A stretch of DNA of 10,898 nt from NCBI GenBank assembly GCA_035294225.1, contig DATGLH010000023.1, positions 1 through 10,898 on the forward strand, in the 5' to 3' direction. Under the pieces are notes generated by a model that had not been told where the DNA came from, did no database searches, and worked only from the letters and a program-made list of their open reading frames with translations. Of this stretch, positions 1 to 6,719 are shown one piece after another (positions within the stretch are counted from its first letter, which is position 1; the number at the start of each line of letters is the position of its first letter). Source of the stretch: Trebonia sp035294225 (lineage in GTDB: Bacteria; Actinomycetota; Actinomycetes; Streptosporangiales; Streptosporangiaceae). Position numbers and translations under genes: made by a program.

Positions 1-799
1 TGGCCGGGTCGCCGGACTTGAAGATGCCGGAGCCGACGAACACGCCCTCGGCGCCGAGCTGCATCATCATCGCGGCGTCGGCGGGCGTCGCGATGCCGCC
101 GGCGGTGAACAGCACGACGGGGAGCTTGCCCTCCCTGGCGACCTCGGCGACCAGGTCATACGGCGCCTGGAGCTCCTTGGCGGCGGTGAACAGCTCCTCG
201 GGCGCCAGGCCGGCCAGGCGCTTGATCCCGGCGGACAGCGCGCGCATGTGCCGCGTCGCCTCCACGACGTTGCCGGTGCCGGCCTCGCCCTTGGAGCGGA
301 TCATCGCGGCGCCCTCGGCGATCCGCCGCAGCGCCTCGCCCAGGTTCGTCGCGCCGCAGACGAACGGCACGGTGAACTTCCACTTGTCCACGTGGTGGGC
401 CTCGTCGGCCGGCGTCAGGACCTCCGACTCGTCGATGTAGTCGACGCCGATCGCCTGGAGCACCTGGGCCTCGGCGAAGTGCCCGATCCGGCACTTGGCC
501 ATGACCGGGATCGACACCGCGTTGATGATCGACTCGATCATGTCCGGGTCGCTCATCCGGGCGACGCCGCCCTGCGCGCGGATGTCCGCGGGCACGCGCT
601 CAAGCGCCATCACCGCGACCGCCCCGGCGTCTTCGGCGATCTTGGCCTGCTCCGGCGTCACCACGTCCATGATCACGCCGCCCTTGAGCATCTCCGCCAT
701 GCCACGCTTGACCCGCGCGGTGCCCGTCTGCCTCTCCGATTCTTCCGAACGGGCCGTGGCGCCTCTTTCGGCTCCAGACGCTGCGTCAACGGTGGACAC
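1..799 (-). CDS. pdxS: Pyridoxal 5'-phosphate synthase, lyase subunit PdxS (partial, C-terminus missing)
   Basis: PdxS builds pyridoxal 5'-phosphate in the cytosol from ribose 5-phosphate, glyceraldehyde 3-phosphate and ammonia supplied by the glutaminase PdxT, in a large PdxS/PdxT complex. The visible 266 residues match the family almost throughout: GMAEMLKGGVIMDVV near the start, VMALERVPADIRAQGG, the VMAKCRIGHF segment, DYIDESEVLTPAD, CGATNLGEALRRI, MIRSKGEAGTGNV with the second conserved lysine, and the phosphate-binding LFTAGGIATPADAAMMM and GVFVGSGIFKSGDP. About 40 C-terminal residues lie beyond the left edge; family members are about 300 residues. The GTG start at 799 is chosen because GGGAGG sits 8 bases upstream. 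It gives a hydrophilic N-terminal extension of about 33 residues, rich in Glu, Arg and Ala, before the conserved GMAEM. A separate promoter is suggested by the 114-bp gap to the upstream gene. pdxT is expected to the left but is not visible. Confidence 0.97.
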   Translation of the reverse strand, partial: MSTVDAASGAERGATARSEESERQTGTARVKRGMAEMLKGGVIMDVVTPEQAKIAEDAGAVAVMALERVPADIRAQGGVARMSDPDMIESIINAVSIPVMAKCRIGHFAEAQVLQAIGVDYIDESEVLTPADEAHHVDKWKFTVPFVCGATNLGEALRRIAEGAAMIRSKGEAGTGNVVEATRHMRALSAGIKRLAGLAPEELFTAAKELQAPYDLVAEVAREGKLPVVLFTAGGIATPADAAMMMQLGAEGVFVGSGIFKSGDPA

Positions 800-834
800 T
801 GTCAAAACCTCCCGGTGCGGACGTGCTTGGTTAC

Positions 835-863
835 ATGCTAGTCCGGGACGGCGCCCGGAACCT
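835..863 (-). promoter_or_regulatory. Putative pdxS promoter with a dyad in the spacer
   Basis: Reading the minus strand, TAGCAT at 840-835 fits the actinobacterial -10 pattern TANNNT and lies about 36 bases upstream of the pdxS GTG. The -35 position, about 17 bases further upstream (863-858), reads AGGTTC, a poor match to TTGACA. The spacer carries the inverted repeat TCCGGG-N6-CCCGGA (842-859), which could be an operator. The thrS gene has the same TAGCAT hexamer upstream. This is inferred from sequence only. Confidence 0.35.
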
Positions 864-866
864 CCC

Positions 867-883
867 GGCCGCCTGCGGCGGCC
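867..883 (-). terminator. Possible weak terminator hairpin after the lemA-like gene
   Basis: A 7-bp perfect stem (GGCCGCC/GGCGGCC) with a 3-base loop lies about 30 bases beyond the stop of the LemA-like gene and before the putative pdxS promoter. No T-tract follows, as is common in high-GC actinobacteria. The stem is short, and GC-rich sequence makes such hairpins frequent by chance, so the call is tentative. Confidence 0.25.
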
Positions 884-913
884 CCGTGCCGGCGGGGGCT
901 TCCCGGTGCCGGG

Positions 914-1444
914 TCACGTACCGGCGCCTGCCAGCTCGTCGTCCATCTCGAAGAACTCCGGCTGCGGCGCGTTGCCCGACAGCCGGAACACCCGGGCCAG
1001 CGGCCGCCGCCGGGCGTCGATCGTCCGCGCGGCCACGTCGTTGTAGAACTTGCGCGCGATGAACACCTGGTGCGCCGCCGACTCGACGTCGGCGACCAGT
1101 TCCCTCGCCGACTCCTTGGCCTCTATCTCGTCGCGGAAGCCGGGCTGGCCGAACGCCGCGCGCAGCGCGCGGGTGAGATCGCTTTCAGCCAGGTCGCGCT
1201 CGCCGGGGGCGGCGTCCTTGGCGCGGCGCACCGCGTCGGCGAGCAGCAGGCTGGTGGCCGGGTCGAGCAGCCCCGACGACGCCAGCTCGTAGGCCGCCGA
1301 ACTGCGCCGCACCAGCGCCAGGTCCAGCGCGGTGCGGGCGGCCTCCACCCGGTTGTGCAGCCGGTCCAGGCGGCCGGCCCGCCAGGAGACGTAGACGCCG
1401 CCTATCACGACGACGAACACGATCAAGATGACCAGGGTCAGCAT
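914..1444 (-). CDS. LemA-like membrane-anchored protein
   Basis: This 176-residue protein begins with one strongly hydrophobic helix (about residues 2-22, MLTLVILIVFVVVIGGVYV) followed by a helical domain. The segments RLHNRVEAARTALDLALVRR near residue 30, and ARKFYNDVAAR followed by ARVFRLSGNAPQPEFFEMDD near the end, match the LemA fold: an N-terminal anchor, a 'NRVEAA' first helix and a 'AR..YND' last helix. The biochemical role of LemA proteins is not settled. The protein probably sits in the cytoplasmic membrane with a long helical domain on one face. It is the last gene of the pgsA–patA–pimA operon, starting 24 bases after the pimA stop. In M. tuberculosis I recall a NUDIX gene in this position. 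A TTG directly upstream (1447) is an alternative start: GAGAAGG lies 7 bases before TTG and 10 before ATG. I am confident it is a gene and fairly sure of the family. Confidence 0.85.
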   Translation of the reverse strand: MLTLVILIVFVVVIGGVYVSWRAGRLDRLHNRVEAARTALDLALVRRSSAAYELASSGLLDPATSLLLADAVRRAKDAAPGERDLAESDLTRALRAAFGQPGFRDEIEAKESARELVADVESAAHQVFIARKFYNDVAARTIDARRRPLARVFRLSGNAPQPEFFEMDDELAGAGT

Positions 1445-1468
1445 CAATGCCTTGCCTTCTCACTGGGC

Positions 1469-2596
1469 TCACTGGGCTACGCCGACGGTGGCGCGGCCCA
1501 TCACCACGGTCTCGTAGACGCTGACCACCTCGCGGGCGACGACGTCCCAGTCGTAGTCGGCCACCGCCGCCAGCGCCGCCACCGAGAGCTCGGCGCGGCG
1601 CGCGGGGTCGTCCAGCAGCCGGGCCGCTGCCGCGGCCAGGTCGCCGGCGTCGCCGGCGGCGAACAGTTCCCCGGCGCGGCCGTCGCGCAGCAGCTGCCGG
1701 AACGCGTCGATGTCGCTGGCGACGATCGGCACCCCGGCCGCCATCGCCTCGGCGGTGACGATGCCGAAGGACTCGCCGCCGGTGTTCGGCGAGCAGAAGA
1801 CGTCGACCGAGTGCAGGACGCGGACCTTCTCCTCCTCGGTCACCTCGCCGAGGAAGACGGCCCGGTCCCGCAGCGGCTCCGGCAGCTTGTGCCGCTGCTC
1901 GCCGGCGTCGCCGGGGCCGGCGATCAGCAGCCGCAGGCCGGCGCGCTCCGCGGCGAGGATCTCGAAGGCCTTGAGCAGCACCGACAGGCCCTTGCGCGGT
2001 TCTTCCATCCGGCCGAGGAAGCCGATCGCGCCGCCCGTCCCCGGCCATCCGTCGAGCGGCTCCGCGTGCCGGTAGCGGCGGGTCGCGACGCCGTTGGGGA
2101 TGAGCACGGCGTCCCCGCCGAGGTGCTCGACCAGCGTCGTGCGCGCCGCCTCCGACACGGCGATCCGGCCGTCTATCTTCTCCAGCGCGCTGCGCAGCAC
2201 CGGCTGGGCGGCGAGCAGCACGCGGGACCGCGGCATCGCGGTGTGCACGGTCGCCACGATCGGGCCCGCGGCCACCCAGCAGGCCAGCAGGGACAGGCTC
2301 GGCACGGCCGGCTCATGCACGTGCAAGACGTCGAAGCCGCCGTCCTTGAGCCAGCGGCGGACCCGGCTCACCGACAGCGGGCCGAACGCCAGCCGCGCCA
2401 CCGACCCGTTGTACGGGACCGGCATCGCCTTGCCCGCCGGGACGATGTAGTCCGGCAGCGGCCGGTCGTCGTCGGCCGGGGCGATCACCGACACCTCGTG
2501 GCCCATCCCGATGAGCGCCTCGGCCAGGTCCCTGATGTGCTGCTGCACCCCGCCGGGCACGTCCCAGGAGTACGGGCAGGCGATGCCGATCCTCAT
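1469..2596 (-). CDS. pimA: Phosphatidylinositol alpha-mannosyltransferase PimA (GT4, GT-B fold)
   Basis: PimA transfers mannose from GDP-mannose to the inositol of phosphatidylinositol at the inner face of the membrane, giving PIM1, the first committed step to PIMs and lipoglycans. The 375 residues line up with mycobacterial PimA at key positions: MRIGIACPYSWDVPGGV at the N-terminus with the Gly15-Gly16 acceptor/donor loop, PYNGSVARL at 61-69, HVHEP at 92-96, His118 in ATVHTA, Arg196 and Lys202 in GRMEEPRKG (GDP phosphate contacts), and the NTGGESFGIV donor motif with Glu275. The length is normal (mycobacterial enzyme about 386). The ATG at 2596 overlaps the patA stop as ATGA, so translation is probably coupled. 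The substrate, phosphatidylinositol, is the end product of the PgsA pathway two genes upstream. I see no damage or unusual residues. Confidence 0.97.
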   Translation of the reverse strand: MRIGIACPYSWDVPGGVQQHIRDLAEALIGMGHEVSVIAPADDDRPLPDYIVPAGKAMPVPYNGSVARLAFGPLSVSRVRRWLKDGGFDVLHVHEPAVPSLSLLACWVAAGPIVATVHTAMPRSRVLLAAQPVLRSALEKIDGRIAVSEAARTTLVEHLGGDAVLIPNGVATRRYRHAEPLDGWPGTGGAIGFLGRMEEPRKGLSVLLKAFEILAAERAGLRLLIAGPGDAGEQRHKLPEPLRDRAVFLGEVTEEEKVRVLHSVDVFCSPNTGGESFGIVTAEAMAAGVPIVASDIDAFRQLLRDGRAGELFAAGDAGDLAAAAARLLDDPARRAELSVAALAAVADYDWDVVAREVVSVYETVVMGRATVGVAQ

Positions 2597-3672
2597 GCCA
2601 GAGTCCTGTTGCTGTTATCGCCCTTCCCCGGCGTGCCGCCCTCGCCCGGCGTGCCGCCCTCGCCCGGCGTGCCGCCCTCCCCTGGATACTTATTGCTGTT
2701 ATCGTTATCGTCCCTGCTCCCGCTCCGGCCGGGGGCAAGGCGCCCGGGGTCCAGGTCGGCGACGAAGACCCGCTGGAGCATGTGCCAGTCTTCCGGATGC
2801 TCCCTGATCGCCTGCTCGAAGACGGCGGCGAGCTGCTGGGTCATCGCGGCCACCTTCTGCCTGCGGTCGCCGTCCGCCGGCACGGCGATCTCGTCATAGA
2901 CGTGCGCGCCCCACTCCGTGTCGCCGATGAACCAGCAGGCCACAGGCATCAGGGCGGCCCCCGTCTGCACCGCGAGCGCGGCCGGCCCGGCCGGCAGCAG
3001 CGCCTTCTCCCCGAAGAAGTCCACCTCGACGCCGGTGTCAGACAGGTCCCGGTCGGCGACGATGCACACCAGCTTCCCGGCCCGCAGCCGCTGCGCCATC
3101 ACCCCGAACGGGTGCGGCCCGCCGGTCGTCGGCAGCACCTCCATGCCGAGGCTCCGCCGGAACCGCAGGAACCGCTCGTAGACGGAGTCGGGCTTGAGCC
3201 GTTCGGCCACGGTGGTGAACGAGCCCGCCCCGTTGAGGTTGATCCACAGGCCGGCGTGCTCGAAGTCGCCCATGTGCGGCAGCGCGTAGATCACCCCCCG
3301 GCCCCTCCTCAGGTGCTCCAGGGTCAGGTCGACGTTCGGCTGGTTGACGTGCATCCCGTCCAGGATCCGCTGCCGCGGTATCACCTGGAGCCGGAAGGCC
3401 TCCAGGTAATACCGGGCGTAGGAGCGCAGCACCTTCCGGGACAGGGCGCGCAGTTCCTTGCCGTCTACGCTGTGGCGGCCCGGGGAGTCGGCCGCGTTCG
3501 TTCGGAGGACCCTGAGCAGGTTTCCCTCCAGAACCTGGACGCCGTGGCCTTGCCGCCGCCACGCGATGTCCGCCCCCAGCATGAACAGGGCGCGCGCCCA
3601 CGACTCGGGCAGCCGGCACACCAGCGTCCATCCAGCGCCGAACGCCGCGCTGACCAGCCGCTCACGCACCAT
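2593..3672 (-). CDS. patA: Phosphatidylinositol mannoside acyltransferase PatA (HtrB/LpxL-type)
   Basis: PatA transfers an acyl chain from acyl-CoA to the mannose of PIM1/PIM2 at the membrane. The 359-residue protein belongs to the bacterial lipid A acyltransferase-like family. It has the HX4(D/E) catalytic motif as His133...Glu138 in ALPHMGDFEHAG, then TVAERLKPDSVYERFLRFR at about 154-172, IVADRDL at 204-210, and FFGEKALLPAGPAALA at about 219-234, which form the acyl-CoA/acceptor site. The core ends near residue 310 with EHPEDWHMLQRVFVADLD. About 45 further residues form a low-complexity tail: basic, then DNDNSN, three GEGGTP repeats, GKGDNSN and RTLA. The tail uses codons such as GAT, AAT and TAT that are unusual for these genes. 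I know of no such tail in mycobacterial PatA, and it is probably disordered. The ATG at 3672 lies inside pgsA (11-bp overlap), and the stop overlaps pimA by 4 bp. Confidence 0.95.
   Translation of the reverse strand: MVRERLVSAAFGAGWTLVCRLPESWARALFMLGADIAWRRQGHGVQVLEGNLLRVLRTNAADSPGRHSVDGKELRALSRKVLRSYARYYLEAFRLQVIPRQRILDGMHVNQPNVDLTLEHLRRGRGVIYALPHMGDFEHAGLWINLNGAGSFTTVAERLKPDSVYERFLRFRRSLGMEVLPTTGGPHPFGVMAQRLRAGKLVCIVADRDLSDTGVEVDFFGEKALLPAGPAALAVQTGAALMPVACWFIGDTEWGAHVYDEIAVPADGDRRQKVAAMTQQLAAVFEQAIREHPEDWHMLQRVFVADLDPGRLAPGRSGSRDDNDNSNKYPGEGGTPGEGGTPGEGGTPGKGDNSNRTLA
2609..2710. repeat. 18-bp tandem repeat (x3) flanked by 12-bp direct repeats, in the 3' end of patA
   Basis: Three copies of an 18-bp unit (CCCGGCGTGCCGCCCTCG on the plus strand) run at 2627-2644, 2645-2662 and 2663-2680; the third differs in its last base. 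On the patA strand each encodes Gly-Glu-Gly-Gly-Thr-Pro in some register. The array is flanked by direct copies of TTGCTGTTATCG at 2609-2620 and 2693-2704, the second followed by another TTATCG (2705-2710). All units keep the patA frame. The flanks are much less GC-rich than the surroundings and give the peptide DNSN on both sides. Confidence 0.95.
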
Positions 3673-4300
3673 GCTCCCTCTCAGGCTCCCTCTCAGCCTT
3701 CCTCCCCTTAGCGTCCTGGTACACAGCGTGCATCCGCTGCCCCAGCGTGAAAAGGCTCCCCGCCGCGAGCGCCCACAGCCCGATGGGCAGGACGTACGGC
3801 ACGCCGAGCCCGGACAGGCCGGCCGCGGTCAGCCCGATCAGCAGCCGTTCCGGCCGTTCGATGAGGCCGACGTCGCACGCGAGGCCGAGGCTCTGGGCGC
3901 GGGCCCTGACGTACGACACGCACATCCCGCAGGCCAGGCAGAACAGCGTCACGACGGCGAGCACGTGGTCGGCCGGGTCCCGGATGAACCAGATCGTCAG
4001 GCCGCCGAACACCGCGGCATCCCCCACCCGGTCCATCGTAGAGTCGAGGAACGCGCCCCACGGCCCGCTGTCGCCCTTGACCCGGGCGAGCATGCCGTCA
4101 AGCATGTCGGTGAAGACGAAGACGGTGGCGACGGCGGCGCCCGGGAACAGCTCCCCGATGGGGAACAGCGCGAGCGCGCTGGCGGAAACGCCGGCCGTCC
4201 CGGCCACGGTGACCATGTTCGGCGTCACGGGCGTGCGGGCGAGCGCCTGTATCACCGGGTTGAACAGGCGCGTGAAACCGGGTCTGAGGAAGTTCAGCAT
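3662..4300 (-). CDS. pgsA: Phosphatidylinositol phosphate synthase (CDP-alcohol phosphatidyltransferase)
   Basis: This integral membrane enzyme condenses CDP-diacylglycerol with inositol 1-phosphate to give phosphatidylinositol phosphate, which is then dephosphorylated to the substrate of PimA. The full CDP-alcohol signature D-x2-DG-x2-AR-x8-G-x3-D-x3-D is present: it starts at DMLDGMLAR and ends at FLDSTMD, with exact spacing. Hydrophobic stretches before and after fit the six-helix fold, and YVRARAQSLG and IERPERLLIG are typical of the inositol-phosphate type. I chose the ATG at 4300 because the protein then begins MLNFLRPGFTRLFNPV and is 212 residues, like Streptomyces and mycobacterial homologues. 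In-frame ATGs at 4318, 4333 and 4345 and a GTG at 4360 would add up to 20 residues; no candidate has an ideally spaced ribosome site, so the start is uncertain. It is the first gene of the PIM operon. Confidence 0.94.
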   Translation of the reverse strand: MLNFLRPGFTRLFNPVIQALARTPVTPNMVTVAGTAGVSASALALFPIGELFPGAAVATVFVFTDMLDGMLARVKGDSGPWGAFLDSTMDRVGDAAVFGGLTIWFIRDPADHVLAVVTLFCLACGMCVSYVRARAQSLGLACDVGLIERPERLLIGLTAAGLSGLGVPYVLPIGLWALAAGSLFTLGQRMHAVYQDAKGRKAEREPEREHGA

Positions 4301-4422
4301 GGCCGTCAAGATCATACTTGCCTGGAATGTCATGGCCTTCCTCATTGCCTTCCCGGTCACCTTCTCGCCACCCGGCGGATTCGCCGCGGGGGTCTTGTGG
4401 TAACGCGGCCGTCGGGTTCAGG

Positions 4423-4462
4423 CTGTGAGTACGGCAGCTCATCTGTGAGTACGGCAGCTCAT
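4423..4462. repeat. Exact 20-bp tandem duplication in the pgsA/fusA2 divergent intergenic region
   Basis: The unit CTGTGAGTACGGCAGCTCAT occurs twice without a gap or mismatch, at 4423-4442 and 4443-4462. It ends 22 bases before the fusA2 start codon and 7 bases before its ribosome site. Each unit holds the dyad TGAG-N8-CTCA, so the two dyads are 20 bp apart, about two helical turns. This is what paired operators would look like, but replication slippage alone could also produce it. I could not find a convincing promoter hexamer pair on either strand within 4301-4484. Confidence 0.9.
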
Positions 4463-4484
4463 CGAGCGCAAGGAGGCGACGAGA

Positions 4485-6629
4485 GTGACGGGCACTACAG
4501 GCGCCGGCAGGGCACCGGCGGCCGGCCAGCCGGGAAGCATTCGCAACGTCGTGCTGGTCGGCCATTCGGGAAGCGGGAAGACGAGCCTGGTCGAGGCCTT
4601 GCTCGCGTATACGGGAACCATACAGCGGCCCGGCCGGATCGAGGACGGGTCCACGGTCAGCGACTTCGACGAGGTGGAGATCCGCCAGCAGCGGTCCGTC
4701 AACCTGACGCTGGCGCCCTTCGAGCACGAAGGGATCACCGTGAACCTGCTCGACACGCCGGGCTACGCCGATTTCACGGGTGATCTGCGGGCGGGGCTGC
4801 GCGCCGCCGACTCCGCGCTGTTCGTCGTCTCCGCCACCGACGGGGTGGACGGGGTGACCCAGATGCTCTGGGAAGAGTGCGCGGCCGTCGGCATGCCGCG
4901 CGCCGTCGTCATTACCAAGATCGACCACCAGCGCGCGGACTTCGCCGCCGCGCTGGACGCGTGCCGCACGGCGTTCGGGGACGCGGTCGCGCCGCTGTAC
5001 CTGCCGGTGGGCGGGTCAGGCAGCGGTTCCGGCGTCACCGGGCTGGCCGGGCTGCTGTCGGGGAAGCTGTACGACTACTCCTCCGGTTCCCGGGTCGTGG
5101 CCGAGCCTGGTGATGACGACGCCGCGCGGATGGGGCCCCTGCGGGACGAGCTCATCGAGGGCATCATCACCGAAAGCGAAGACGAGACCCTCATGGACCG
5201 CTACCTGAGCGGGGAGCCGGTCGAGACCTCGGTGCTGATCGAAGACCTTGAGAAGGCGGTCGCCCGCGGCAGCTTCTACCCGGTGCTCGCGTGCGCGTCC
5301 GGCATGGGCATCGGCATGGCCGAACTGCTGGAGGTGGTGACCCAGGCGTTCCCGTCGCCGCTGGAGCACCCGCTGCCGCCGGTGACCACGCCGGAGGGGA
5401 AGCCAGTCTCCGGGCTGACATGCGACCCGGACGGCCCGCTGCTCGCGGAGGTCGTGAAAACCACCTCCGACCCCTACGTCGGCCGGATCAGCCTGGTCCG
5501 GGTCTTCTCCGGCACGCTGCGCCCGGATCTGACGGTGCACGTGTCCGGTCACGGGCGCGCCGCTCGCGGGCACCCGGACCACGACGACGACGAGCGCATC
5601 GGCGCGCTGACCTCGCCGCTGGGCAAGCAGCAGCGGCCGCTTTCCGCGTGCACGGCGGGGAACATCTGCGCCGTCGCCAAGCTCGGCACCGCCGAGACCG
5701 GGGACACGCTGTCCTCCAAGGAGCAGCCGCTGCTGATGGAGCCATGGACGATGCCCGAGCCGCTGCTGCCCATCGCGATCGTCGCCAAGTCCAAGGCCGA
5801 CGAGGACAAGCTGTCGGCGGCGCTGGCCCGGCTGGTCGCCGAGGATCCCACGATGCGGCTGGAGATGAACTCCGAGACCCACCAGCTCGTGCTGTGGTGC
5901 ATGGGCGAGGCGCACGCGGACGTGCTGCTCGACCGGCTGTCGTCCCGGTACGGGGTGTCGGTCGACACCGTGCCGCTGCGGGTGCCGCTGCGCGAGACCA
6001 TCTCGGCCCCGGCCCGGGGACTCGGGCGGAACGTCAAGCAGACCGGCGGGCACGGGGAGTACGGGATCTGCCATATCGAGGTGGAGCCCCTGCCCGGGGG
6101 CGACGGGTTCGAGTTCGTCGACAAGATCGTCGGCGGGGTGGTGCCGCGGCAGTTCATCCCGTCGGTGGAAAAGGGCGTACGGGCGCAGCTCGAGCAGGGC
6201 GTACTGGCCGGCTACCCGATGACCGGAGTGCGGGTGACGCTGTTCGACGGGAAGGCGCACCCGGTGGACTCCTCGGACATGGCGTTCCAGAAGGCGGGCC
6301 GCGCCGCGCTGAAGGACGCCGCGGAGAAGGCGGCACCGATGCTGCTCGAGCCGGTCGACGAGGTGTCCGTCCTGGTGCCCGACGAGTACGTCGGGGCGGT
6401 CATGTCGGACCTGTCGGGCAGGCGCGGGCGGGTGCTCGGCACCGAGCCGGTCGGCACCGGGCGGACGCTGATCCGCGCCGAGGTGCCCGAGCTCGAGATC
6501 ACCCGGTACTCGATCGAGCTGCGGTCGGTCTCGCACGGGACAGGCTCGTTCACCCGGGGGTACCTGCGGCACGAGCCGCTCCCGCAGCACCTCGCCGCCA
6601 AGGTGGCCGCCGACTCCCGCCCGGAGTGA
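4485..6629 (+). CDS. fusA2: EF-G paralogue FusA2 (translational GTPase-like)
   Basis: This 714-residue protein has the full EF-G architecture and closely matches my memory of M. tuberculosis FusA2 (Rv0120c), including SDFDE-EIRQQRSV, HPDH...DERIG, LVLWCMGEAHADV and VGAVMSDLSGRRGRVLGTE. GTPase motifs: P-loop GHSGSGKT (26-33), DTPGYADF (90-97) and TKID (144-147). Canonical EF-G has DTPGH and NKxD, so the catalytic histidine is Tyr94 and the G4 asparagine is Thr144; DTPGY is a feature of this subfamily. The switch I 'RGITI' sequence is replaced by RSVNLTL. Domains II-V follow, with the domain IV stretch AHPVDSSDMAFQKAG and the terminal ELRSVSHGTGSFTRGY. The role of FusA2 is not settled; a conditional ribosome function is possible. 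The GTG start is supported by AAGGAGG (4470-4476), 8 bases upstream. It is divergent from pgsA, and the lipoprotein gene follows after 90 bases. Confidence 0.95.
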   Translation: MTGTTGAGRAPAAGQPGSIRNVVLVGHSGSGKTSLVEALLAYTGTIQRPGRIEDGSTVSDFDEVEIRQQRSVNLTLAPFEHEGITVNLLDTPGYADFTGDLRAGLRAADSALFVVSATDGVDGVTQMLWEECAAVGMPRAVVITKIDHQRADFAAALDACRTAFGDAVAPLYLPVGGSGSGSGVTGLAGLLSGKLYDYSSGSRVVAEPGDDDAARMGPLRDELIEGIITESEDETLMDRYLSGEPVETSVLIEDLEKAVARGSFYPVLACASGMGIGMAELLEVVTQAFPSPLEHPLPPVTTPEGKPVSGLTCDPDGPLLAEVVKTTSDPYVGRISLVRVFSGTLRPDLTVHVSGHGRAARGHPDHDDDERIGALTSPLGKQQRPLSACTAGNICAVAKLGTAETGDTLSSKEQPLLMEPWTMPEPLLPIAIVAKSKADEDKLSAALARLVAEDPTMRLEMNSETHQLVLWCMGEAHADVLLDRLSSRYGVSVDTVPLRVPLRETISAPARGLGRNVKQTGGHGEYGICHIEVEPLPGGDGFEFVDKIVGGVVPRQFIPSVEKGVRAQLEQGVLAGYPMTGVRVTLFDGKAHPVDSSDMAFQKAGRAALKDAAEKAAPMLLEPVDEVSVLVPDEYVGAVMSDLSGRRGRVLGTEPVGTGRTLIRAEVPELEITRYSIELRSVSHGTGSFTRGYLRHEPLPQHLAAKVAADSRPE

Positions 6630-6719
6630 AGTCCAGCGCCCGGCGAAGGTCCCTAACCGGAGGCTGGCCGCCGACGTCTTCAGTGCCGTAAGGAATTGCC
6701 CCCGCGGAGAGGGAACCCC

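Noticed and set aside
2627..2680. CRISPR-like array
   Set aside because: The 18-bp units are directly adjacent with no spacers and lie in frame inside a coding region.
2609..2704. Insertion sequence or transposon footprint, from the 12-bp direct repeats
   Set aside because: There are no terminal inverted repeats and no transposase; the interior is a simple 18-bp repeat. It is kept only as one possible explanation in the findings.
1070..2899. A 609-residue open frame on the plus strand opposite the lemA-like gene, pimA and patA
   Set aside because: It is antisense to genes with clear family motifs, is rich in Arg/Gly/Pro/His without domains, and crosses several gene boundaries. High GC content keeps antisense frames open.
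5016..6590. A 524-residue open frame antisense to fusA2
   Set aside because: No recognisable motif and low-complexity Arg/His/Val composition; the plus strand here codes for a complete EF-G paralogue.
6696..6719. Upstream TTG start for the lipoprotein gene
   Set aside because: It would put PPRRGNP before the signal peptide, and the GGAGAGGG ribosome site is correctly spaced for the ATG at 6720.
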